DNA from: Peronospora farinosa
Taxonomy: Eukaryota > Oomycota > Peronosporomycetes > Peronosporales > Peronosporaceae
Direction of reading: 5' to 3'
NCBI GenBank assembly: GCA_947646735.1
Contig: CANTFK010000267.1
Coordinates: 1 to 64,000 of the forward strand
DNA: 64,000 bases
Shown here: in pieces, positions 56,080 through 64,000 of the stretch
How positions within the stretch are numbered: the stretch's first letter is position 1
Layout of the letters: each line of letters opens with the position of its first letter
Notes under the pieces: model-generated
Databases searched by the model: none
Told to the model about the DNA's origin: nothing
The model's input: the letters and a program-made list of their open reading frames with translations, nothing else
Translations under genes and position numbers: made by a program

Positions 56080-58734
56080 GCTTGTTACGTATTGATCAAC
56101 GAGAAGATTCAGCTTTAAGTCTGATTTCTACGCAAACTCTTATGAAGCTACTGTGACGACAATCAGACGAAAGATAACGGCTCATTTTTCTTGGCCTCGT
56201 GTCGGATTTCGACCGACGACAGCAAGATTTTGGCTAAAGTTCATGGCCTTACCAACATTTTACTGTCGTCCTGTCATTTTCATTCGGTGACTCTCGCACG
56301 TGAAGGCATTGAAACATGGAACAATACATCGAGTTTGATCAAATCTTGGCCGAAAGGATTCAAATAGTTTGAACTTTACTGTTCGTTCCTTGAGGTTGGC
56401 TTCCCTAGGCTTCCTCAATGATGGTTGATAGAACCAAACTTGACGGCTGATTGCTACACTAGATGCCTACGTCATGCTTTGTATTGTTGGATTGGAAATA
56501 CTCACGTAGGTCGCGTTCTTGTCGTGTCAACGTAGTAAGTCACTCGTTTTTTTGCGTGTTATCGGTATCGTTGACCTTGAGACTTTGAAAACACCGAGCA
56601 CGCAACTACTGATTATTACCATGTAGATATTCCAAGATCCACCACGTTCAGGATGATGGTATTCTTCTGCAAAGATTTGTCCGTGTCATCTCGTTTAGTC
56701 CCGACCACATGTTGGCCAACGATTCCATTTATAGACTCTCGACTATGAAGTCACCTGATGACAAAATGGATGCGATTTGACCCTACCCGTATGTCCATTA
56801 AGCTTGCTCATCTAGTATGCCCGCTTTTGAAAATGCGTGGTTACATATACTTTGGGAGTAACTTGTTTTATGCTAGACATGGTTTACCCTGCGAAAAAGT
56901 GCCTTTTCGGGTCGGATGACTTTGTCGGGATGGACGACGTACGCCTGATTCTGATCAAGGATGATCCACGCTATGAAATCGAGGCAGTTCCTTGTTTCTG
57001 TCGTGTACTTGTGCAAGTACGTGGATAACTATGCGGGTGAGAATTCAACCACTGTCACATTTTCTGAGGCAGCAGAGGCGGTGGCCGACCGAGATTGTTC
57101 GTTCTATGTTGTAGGACGTATTCAGCTTCGTACTGTAACAGCGCTGATGAATACGATTGGTCTAAGGTAACAAACGAATATTTAAGAGTATTGAGTTAAG
57201 TGTAAGTGCCAGCCATATTGTATTGATTTTATAAGGTTATTTGGTAGTCATCGAATGAAATCTGTGTTGGATACAGAGGCAAATGTACTTCTTCTTATAA
57301 TGTATGACTCCTATTCGAAACCATAGAAGATTTTAGTAGTTCAATCAACATGTGTAGATGCAGAGTTGCCAAACGAAGCAAAACAATCTTGCCTTAGTAG
57401 GTGTACTTCCAGAAAGTACAAATCTGAGTGAAGAACATTTATAAGCGGTGAGAGCACTACCTTTTCAGAGTTTGATCCAGCAAACTTTTGCTCGTGATTG
57501 TGTAAGATAGTATGAACATTTTATAGAGAGCCATAAGGTGGCTCATTACAATAAAGGTTCACGGCAGTTTAAGGTGACTCAAATCCGAGCTGAAACATCT
57601 TGTGACTTGTTAAGATTGTGAAGTTAATGTGTATGTTTTTGGCAGCGGGCAACAGTCAGCAATTAGCGCTTGATGCTAGCGAGCTCTGTGATGCTTAAGG
57701 ATATGTTTTGGATTACATGTGAAGAGGAACGCATGGGTTGTGGATTTAAAAAAAAAGGAATTATCCAAAATTTGGCTTGCACTGTCGCATGTTAGCCCTA
57801 ATCATTTGTCGAAAGTACACCCGCGCAAAATGAGACACTAAAGGTCGGACGTGTTTCGATGCTCATTAAGATATTATAACAGGTCAGACCATATGACAAA
57901 ATATTCTACTGATACAGATCGTGAAAAATCTTGGCCTTACCCCTTTTCTAACGTGATCGGGAAGCAGTCGAGTGGCATGATGTTTTATAACTGACTGCGA
58001 AAACCAAATGACAATAAAGAGTCAAACATAATGTCTACGATAAACGCTCTGCAATGCTTAGGTGTCTTGCCCTGAACAGAGCCTTCGCTTTCGAAGACCT
58101 ATCGTTTGATGTAACATGCACTAATGCATGGCACCAGTAGTGGCAGCTGTCAGGATGTAAGCACGCGTCGGACTTACCATAAGATAGCATCACCTCCTTT
58201 TGGAAATCGCACCATCTGCTCGGATATCCAACAAAAGTCGCTACAGGCGCGCGCACCTACAATGCTCGCCACACACCGCAAGGCCTTGCTGAAACGACAC
58301 TTTTTCAATGATTGTATGCGTTCAGTCCTTCTTGCACCTGGAACTTCAGGCTGGAAGTGTACCGAGCGCAACCGTGAGCGGAAGCAACGATAGCACGACC
58401 GATGAGTCGGCCAGGCAAATCTTATAGCCGGGATGTCTTGAAATTTAAAGCGTCTCCGTCCCAGAAGCGCAGCCGTTGAGGACAGGCTTTGCAGCCCTAC
58501 CTAAAAGCTCATTATCTCGCAAAAACCTACTGAGGAAGATACGAGCTAGTGAGCCAATACGAGCTTTGCAGTCTTAAATCTCACCTACCACATTTCATAA
58601 ACCTTTTTCTTTGAAAATAGGTTTAATCGAACACCGACCCCTGTTGCATCCTACCTTACTTGTTCCTGAGATGTTCGAGAACGCCCCTCCCTGTGTTCGG
58701 TACAATTTTGTTCGGCGGGATTCTTTACCGTTAC
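56080..58734. other. 2.65-kb gene-poor region with short coding-like remnants
   Basis: No intact gene. On the plus strand at 56,837-57,170 two overlapping frames carry plausible peptides (FGSDDFVGMDDVRLILIKDD; TVTFSEAAEAVADRDCSFYV). They are probably parts of one degraded exon, family unknown. 57,180-58,030 is AT-rich with nothing recognisable. 58,030-58,600 contains only open frames of low coding character. The last part should include the promoter of the psq gene. Confidence 0.45.
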
Positions 58735-60756
58735 ATGAACAGCGCCGTCGTGCTATACAAAAATCAAATGAACATCCGCGAGCCAAAAAACAAACTCATA
58801 CACCAGAAACCCCATTCTTCAAAAGTGCCACCAACTCCGACCCCTAGCCCACTGTTCCAACAGTCGGAACGAAACTCGCCTCCACCAAAACGGAGAAACA
58901 AACCGAACAGCATGAGCAGCAACAGCAACAACACTATAAGTGATCGTGTCTGGGCCCAAGCCGTTCATTCTGTCGTTGATCGCCGTCTCACTTTGCGTCA
59001 AGCATCCCAAACATTCGGGCTACAACAGGCAGCACTGCATCGTCTCGTGCATCAGCACACGCTGCAGCAATTCCGGAAGACATCGTCGACCCGATTGCAC
59101 AGCACAAGTCCGACCAATAGCGAGGACAGTCGTTTATCGGCGCTGGCCATTGCCAGTAGCAACAAGAACACTGAGCCTTCCAACAAGCACTACGTGTTTC
59201 CACGCTTGAATTCGGTGGTACTTGGTCATAACAGCCCCAGTGGCATGTCACTGCCGGTTGTGACACCCTTGGCCGTCATGGTACCACCGCCCGTGTGCGA
59301 ACTCACACCCGAGATCAATGATGAGGTTGTCGCGGTGCTACGAGAGAAATTCATGCCGCAGCAGTACGACGAGTACGAGACAAGTGATGGACGCTATGAC
59401 AGACTCGAGGGCTACGCAGACACTGACATTGCGGACGTGGCACGCGCCATCGTCGGACACAACGGTCGTCGCGCTCTGCCGCCGAATTTCCCGTCTGACA
59501 ATTGGCTTGCCACATTTAAGCGTGAGAACGGCTTTGTCGACGTCGACGATATGGTCCGTTGTGGGGACAGAACAAGTAGCGGGAACCACTCGAAGGTGCC
59601 GTCGCAACGCCAGCTGCAGAGCCATAACACCAGCAATTACGAGCTTGAGCTGCAGAAGTACGAGCTGGAGAAGCAGCAAGATCATGAAGACCAGGCACAC
59701 TGGATCCAGGGCCGCAAGTACCGCCAACCGGCTACTCCGCCTTCACCATCACCACCGCAACACAGTCCGATACAACGGCACGTCTCGTACGTATGGGACG
59801 ATGCCAATGGGAAAATGGATGGAACGAGCCGTGCGAAGCCGCTTCAGCGTCTACGCTTCTACCCACTGCAGCATCAATTGCGTGATAATGGCAGGTATCG
59901 CCGAAGCCCAAGTGCAGGAAGCCGAAACAGTCATTCTGACAGGTATAGCCTCCCTGACAGCACCAGCAGCGACCGCAATTACCGACAGAGCAACCTCGTG
60001 CCGGCCAAGGTGTGGGAAGCAGCAATGGAGGATGTTGCTATCCATGGCATGAGTCTACGCAACGCTGCCAAGGCCCATGGGGTGCACTTTGCGGCACTTC
60101 ATCGCCGTCTCAAGAAACGCCAGCAACACAAAATGAGCATGCCTTGCGAGCCCAACTATATCCCCTTCGAAGACGAGGCCGGCGTGGTTCGTGTCATTCA
60201 TGCACGCGCGGAAATGGGCGTTTTGCTGACATTCACAGAGTTAGTGGACCTGCTTAAGCGCACGTCGCTCAAACACCGCTCGCATCTGCCAGAAGACGTT
60301 GCAGCGGCTCTTGTGCGTAGATTTCAGTCTCGCGTGGAGCATTCTGTTCGCCACTTAATCGTTGACTGGCCAGCTCTGCCGAACAATGTCCTGTACCGAC
60401 TTCGTGACACTGGCAGCCCCGAGGCTGACAGGTGTGGATTAGCTGGTGGTGTTGCTGCTGCTAACGTTGGCAAGAATAGCTTGCCTTCCATCATCAGTAG
60501 AAGCAGTGAAGCTACGTCGCTGTCATCGTCGGGGTCGTCTTCGTCCTTGTCACCGCACGTGCAACCGGTTTCAGGTGTATCCTTTCCCGTGCACAAGTCT
60601 CCGGTAGACACTACATCAACATTAGCGTGGGATAATGTGAAGGCAGGCAACAAAACGAATGACGACGATGTAAACGTCTCTGCAGCAACTGTTTCGCCTC
60701 CTTCTGATGACAATGAGACGGCTTCCCGCCAGTCGTGTGTGATTCTTCGCCTGTGA
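58735..60756 (+). CDS. protein with two psq-type helix-turn-helix domains
   Basis: A single exon of 673 residues from the first ATG of the frame; 58912 (MSSNSNN...) is an alternative start. HTH 1 is VWAQAVHSVVDRRLTLRQAS followed by QTFGLQQAALHRLVHQH. HTH 2, some 350 residues later, is VWEAAMEDVAIHGMSLRNAA followed by KAHGVHFAALHRRLKKR. Both match the psq/CENP-B-like DNA-binding fold found in pipsqueak proteins and Tigger/Pogo-type transposases. The middle (DNWLATFKRENGFVDVDDMV) also resembles the region after the HTH in pogo-like proteins. Linkers are Ser/Pro/Gln-rich. No DDE catalytic domain is visible, so it may be a host regulator derived from a transposase DNA-binding module. Nuclear location is inferred. 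Confidence 0.8.
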   Translation: MNSAVVLYKNQMNIREPKNKLIHQKPHSSKVPPTPTPSPLFQQSERNSPPPKRRNKPNSMSSNSNNTISDRVWAQAVHSVVDRRLTLRQASQTFGLQQAALHRLVHQHTLQQFRKTSSTRLHSTSPTNSEDSRLSALAIASSNKNTEPSNKHYVFPRLNSVVLGHNSPSGMSLPVVTPLAVMVPPPVCELTPEINDEVVAVLREKFMPQQYDEYETSDGRYDRLEGYADTDIADVARAIVGHNGRRALPPNFPSDNWLATFKRENGFVDVDDMVRCGDRTSSGNHSKVPSQRQLQSHNTSNYELELQKYELEKQQDHEDQAHWIQGRKYRQPATPPSPSPPQHSPIQRHVSYVWDDANGKMDGTSRAKPLQRLRFYPLQHQLRDNGRYRRSPSAGSRNSHSDRYSLPDSTSSDRNYRQSNLVPAKVWEAAMEDVAIHGMSLRNAAKAHGVHFAALHRRLKKRQQHKMSMPCEPNYIPFEDEAGVVRVIHARAEMGVLLTFTELVDLLKRTSLKHRSHLPEDVAAALVRRFQSRVEHSVRHLIVDWPALPNNVLYRLRDTGSPEADRCGLAGGVAAANVGKNSLPSIISRSSEATSLSSSGSSSSLSPHVQPVSGVSFPVHKSPVDTTSTLAWDNVKAGNKTNDDDVNVSAATVSPPSDDNETASRQSCVILRL

Positions 60757-61074
60757 GCATGACCCTCTTCCGTCTCAGCAATTCCAGCGCATTATTTGTT
60801 TGTATCTATTGATGGACCCCTTCCGTCTACTATTGCGCATGTTGTGCACCGTGATCGCCGTGCTCACAACGGGTTTGATGCAGACACTCATTATTTTTTC
60901 CCAACATGTATCAGTATGCTGCGCTGGACATGTACATTATGAACTACGATAAAGAAAAGTTGTGGCCATTGGGCAAACCCTGTTGATCACCTTATCTGGA
61001 TAACAATTGCTACTGTCAAGCTGCAAAGATCTTCCTTCACGCTTCATTGAAAGCTGGAAAGAGTTACGGCAAGC
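60757..61074. other. convergent intergenic region
   Basis: 318 bp between the 3' ends of the psq gene and the small two-exon gene; no feature seen beyond probable 3' UTRs. Confidence 0.6.
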
Positions 61075-61450
61075 CTATGCATAACCGTTATTCACGACGT
61101 CAAGCACCAGGGTTTGTAGTTCCTTAGCCGTCAACGACTGCTCGATCTGAGCAATATCTTGGTCTCGTAGGACTGCATGTGGGTAGGTGCCAAGAGGAGT
61201 AGACAGATTCGAGCAGGCAAAGAGTGTCTGCCCTGCATTAGCGATAACTGAATCGGCATGCACCATGATGCTGTTAATGAGTAGGTACATACAGTGAAGA
61301 CAAAAGAGATTAGCGTTGACTGTTTAAGAAGACCAAGATACTGAGCATTGCTGACCTCTGGGTGGTAAGACAAGAAGTGCGAGCCGTATCGCTCGAGCTC
61401 AGCAACTTCCACAGACGCAACATGCGTGCTCGCACTTCCTCACGGTCCAT
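61075..61450 (-). CDS. small two-exon protein of unknown function
   Basis: Exons 61450-61356 and 61270-61075 joined by an 85-bp intron (CAGAG|GTCAGC...TAACAG|CATCAT) give 96 residues. The N-terminus is basic and helical (MDREEVRARMLRLWKLLSSS). The second half reads HADSVIANAGQTLFACSNLS and LRDQDIAQIEQSLTAKELQT, an amphipathic helical pattern typical of small complex subunits. No family is recognised. It starts only 61 bp after the stop codon of the APP1-like gene on the same strand. A competing frame in exon 1 exists, so the model is moderately sure. Confidence 0.5.
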
Positions 61451-61511
61451 CGCAGTGACTGAGAGAGACACTGAAAGGAGAATGGACAACAAAATTTGAT
61501 TGGATACGCTC

Positions 61512-63265
61512 CTACGCTTCCGTCGCATGCAAGCACGTGTGAATGAGGTCAATATCTTGCTGCAGTTCCAGGCGTCTCTTTGTTTTTGTGGCAGTGGCCT
61601 CAGGTTCAAGAAAGAGGATTTCGTCCAGCTCCTTTGTACAGGCGTCCGCCACAGCTAAGACGTCCTTGGCTGAGATCAACCCCTTTTTGTACGCGCCAAG
61701 CGCAGCACCTGCATAAGTCTCAAAGAACTCGACACCTTCCCTGTAAGTATCAACATGCACACCACAGTAAGTCGGAGTTCTTCAATGAAAAGGAAGAAAT
61801 ACCAAAAGTTTGTAGACACTTACGCAGCGTACGCCCGCTTTGCCCCACCATCGCCGGTCCGAGCAAAGATCGGACTCACATTGTGAATGAAAGTACCAAG
61901 TACTTGCTCTGGGCAGTTTTTCAGCAGTCGCAATGCCAACAGCGCATCGCCTTGACCTGAGTCACCAAAGAAGACAAACTTGAACTCTGGAAATAATGCT
62001 GCAAAGCGAGTGAAGTTGTCCATCTTGAGATTCGCGATCTTCTCGATGCTTACAAGACCTTTCACTGACCCGTTAAGCACCGTGACGTTCGGCATTCCTA
62101 GGCTTTTCAAGTGCTGCAGCGTTAGATAGCGTCCAACACTTAGCCATCCACGAGGTCTAGCAGTGAGAAAGGTGATGGACGGGCGCACACTCTCGCCGTT
62201 TGCATCTTGTGCAAGTCCACGTGATAGCCGCGCATAGAGTTCTGAGACGCCTGGGTAGGGAATGTGCAGTGGATAGCGCTTATCGAGCCATCCCGGAAAG
62301 AGAGTGTCATCAATATCGCTCATTACCTTGATCAGGTTTGGCTGATTCTCCTTGACCTTCACACTTTCCACCGCAATATGCTGCATCATGGCCACAACTT
62401 CCGTGATATTCTTGTTTCCGAAAATGAGTTGGATGAGATCTCCCGAGTGCGGTGGTTCTTCTTGCATTGGTACTGTTCGGCGGAATAATAGCTTACCTGA
62501 ATCCATACGATCTCCAAACTGAATGTGACCCGCTGCATCAATAAAAGCCTCTTCGTCTGAATGAATCTGCTCCTTCAAAACGGACAGCTCCAAGCCAAAT
62601 GTGCCACAGACGACATTCTTCGCAGCACTATGAAGCACAGCTTTGTCACGGACCAGCGGTGACAATAAACAGCGTTGAATAGCCCGGATAATTAGTGCTC
62701 GATTGGCAATCGTGATCTCTCCTAGTCTCTGTTTCGTGAGGACGTCCAACACCTTTGCACGTCCAGACGGGGTACACGTATACAGCATAAAGCCAACCAT
62801 TGTCTTGCAGAATTGACTCGAATCCTCGGGTGATGTAGCACCTAAAATTCCATTGAGACTCGACGTTGATACTGTTGTTAGCACATTGTGACAAGCCAAA
62901 GGGTCATCCAGCCGTCGATTGCGAGGCTTCAGATGCACTTCCTTCTGCATCTCATCACTAAAAACGATAGCCTTATTGTTATCCTTGAGTGTCTTGTAGC
63001 GCCATACAGTACGTTGTTTTAGGCCCTTCCACTTTTGCTGCAGTCCGTCCGCTGCAAGCGCCCACGTCGAAACTTCTTGCAGCTATTTATCGTTTAAACA
63101 TTAGAATTTGCAAGTCTTTATTGCATGTCTAGTGACGTGACTTACCAATGGCAAACACATCTGTATCGATGGAAATGGAGGTGCATGAATCTGGATATTA
63201 TATGGAGAGGTTGTTCGTCTACTATGAGACCACACGGGTGCCTGTAGACGACGGAGGAGACACAT
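61512..63265 (-). CDS. APP1-type (DUF2183) phosphatidate phosphatase-domain protein
   Basis: Three exons, 63265-63146, 63082-61824 and 61740-61512, give 535 residues in phase. The centre carries the APP1 phosphatidate phosphatase catalytic domain of the HAD type: DIDDTLFPGWLDKRYPLHIP (DxDDT nucleophile loop), SITFLTARPRGW and FVFFGDSGQGDALLALRLLK. These enzymes dephosphorylate phosphatidic acid to diacylglycerol, in yeast at actin patches. The N-terminal 200 residues lack a recognised domain. The C-terminal exon is helical (EFFETYAGAALGAYKKGLIS). The ATG chosen (63265) is the first in a frame that joins exon 2 in phase; exon 1 (MCLLRRLQAPVWSHSRR) is the least certain part. Confidence 0.85.
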
Positions 63266-63388
63266 GGAATGGCGGTTTTAACCGAAGAATGTTGAGAAAA
63301 CGTAAAGTTGGGTTTACACGATGGAATGAGGTGAGTCGGATGTTATTACTGAGTCATATTGATACTTTCGACATGTTGTTAGTACTTT

Positions 63389-64000
63389 TCACTCGTTGCT
63401 CTCGACATTCCTGTCTTTACTAGCACAGAGAAACTCAAACTCAGCCATGATGGGCACATGGTCACTGCCAAAAACAGAATTGGGAATTCCGTTGTAGTTG
63501 CCGTGCAGACCCGATGGCAGGCGACCTGAAGGGTTCAAATTGTCTGTCATGGCCAGTTGATTAAACCAGTTTCCTGGCCCATCTTCAGCTCGTAATTCCG
63601 TCTCCGGCGGAATCGCCAGAACACGTGACGGGACCAAACTGCTCTTCGTGTACCAGATATAGTCAATCGTCCAGCAGCGCCGGAAGTTTACAGTAGTGTG
63701 TGGCGGCTCAGCCTTCTTGCCTTCTTCTACCTTGAAAGACTGCAGTGCCTCTTTCGAGTGTTCCAATGCACTCGCCAGTGCGTTTGGCTTGTAGAACGCG
63801 TACGCACTACGAAAAACTTCGCTTACGCCCTCCAAATTGGGTTTCTGCATGAACGAGTTTTCCATGTACTCGTAAATTGGCGATTCGGGACAGTTGTTAA
63901 AGTCACCGCAGAGTACGATTGGTACCCTGTTCGGACCAGTTACAGTCTCAACTAAATCACGCTCGTATTTGTCTTTCACATCGCTGCTCATACGGATAAC
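63389..64000 (-). CDS. endonuclease/exonuclease/phosphatase-family protein (CCR4/nocturnin-like), 5' part outside window
   Basis: The frame is open to the right edge of the window and ends at 63389, so about 200 C-terminal residues are visible. The EEP-fold landmarks are RVPIVLCGDFNNCPESPIYE (GDFN metal-binding loop), TVNFRRCWTIDYIWYTKSSL (the IDYI motif) and the terminal GSDHVPIMAEFEF (SDH catalytic motif). The arrangement is that of CCR4, nocturnin or ANGEL-type mRNA deadenylases and related nucleases. Without the N-terminal part the subgroup and any leucine-rich repeats cannot be determined. The APP1-like gene starts 123 bp further on the same strand. Confidence 0.88.
   Translation of the reverse strand, partial: VIRMSSDVKDKYERDLVETVTGPNRVPIVLCGDFNNCPESPIYEYMENSFMQKPNLEGVSEVFRSAYAFYKPNALASALEHSKEALQSFKVEEGKKAEPPHTTVNFRRCWTIDYIWYTKSSLVPSRVLAIPPETELRAEDGPGNWFNQLAMTDNLNPSGRLPSGLHGNYNGIPNSVFGSDHVPIMAEFEFLCASKDRNVESNE

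Noticed and set aside
63148..63423. Plus-strand 91-codon frame with protein-like text (HESGYYMERLFVYYETTRV)
   Set aside because: It lies antisense to exon 1 of the APP1-like gene, whose minus-strand frame joins exon 2 in phase through clear GT-AG sites. The plus frame has no further exon.

Overview
This is nuclear DNA from an oomycete, most likely a Peronosporales plant pathogen (Phytophthora or a downy mildew). The main reasons are a Crinkler (CRN) effector locus, a seven-transmembrane protein fused to an inositol polyphosphate 4-phosphatase (an oomycete GPCR-bigram architecture), short GT-AG introns mostly of 60-110 bp, gene-dense blocks with 100-400 bp spacers, and initiator-like promoter motifs close to start codons. 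There are no bacterial-style operons and I saw no rRNA or convincing tRNA gene.

Layout. 1-2,420 is AT-rich repeat DNA without a gene: the probable end of an LTR element, many small perfect hairpins, a recurring CCGTCGG-aa-CGACGGG motif and an 88-bp tandem repeat. 2,600-12,000 is a decayed accessory block: a RING-kelch gene with several inactivating lesions, a coiled-coil reading frame with stops, an anoctamin-type protein that lacks the usual N-terminal half, a CRN effector gene broken by a frameshift and a nonsense codon, and remains of an unidentified gene. 12,352-38,981 is a conserved housekeeping block: COX10 (heme A synthesis), NAR1 (cytosolic Fe-S assembly), the GPCR-INPP4 fusion, ZPR1, a DIS3-type exosome nuclease, a calcium-dependent protein kinase, TCF25, a histidine phosphatase, PRP39, a Gln-rich protein and V-ATPase subunit F. 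39,297-41,700 holds two ARF GTPase genes, nearly identical including the intron, that share one orientation. 42,306-51,827 holds a PTB/hnRNP-L-like RNA-binding protein, a zinc-ribbon protein, a divergent small GTPase with a long disordered tail, mitochondrial MnmE and UTP23. 51,828-58,734 is gene-poor and contains decayed coding sequence around an intact copine gene. 58,735-64,000 holds a double-psq HTH protein, a small two-exon gene, an APP1-type phosphatase-domain protein and the 3' part of a CCR4/EEP-family nuclease.

Functional themes. Membrane and lipid signalling is well represented: anoctamin, GPCR-INPP4, CDPK, copine, ARF pair, APP1-like protein. So is RNA metabolism: DIS3, PRP39, PTB-like, UTP23, EEP nuclease. 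Mitochondrial or Fe-S biogenesis (COX10, NAR1, MnmE) also recurs. The genes are transcribed individually and neighbours need not be functionally linked. The most unusual points are the GPCR-INPP4 fusion, two genes whose start codon touches or is split by an intron (NAR1, TCF25), the ARF pair whose introns differ by exactly one 28-bp repeat unit, and the cluster of broken genes next to the CRN locus. Exon boundaries were inferred by eye from GT-AG sites and reading-frame phase; all spliced models given close in frame unless stated.
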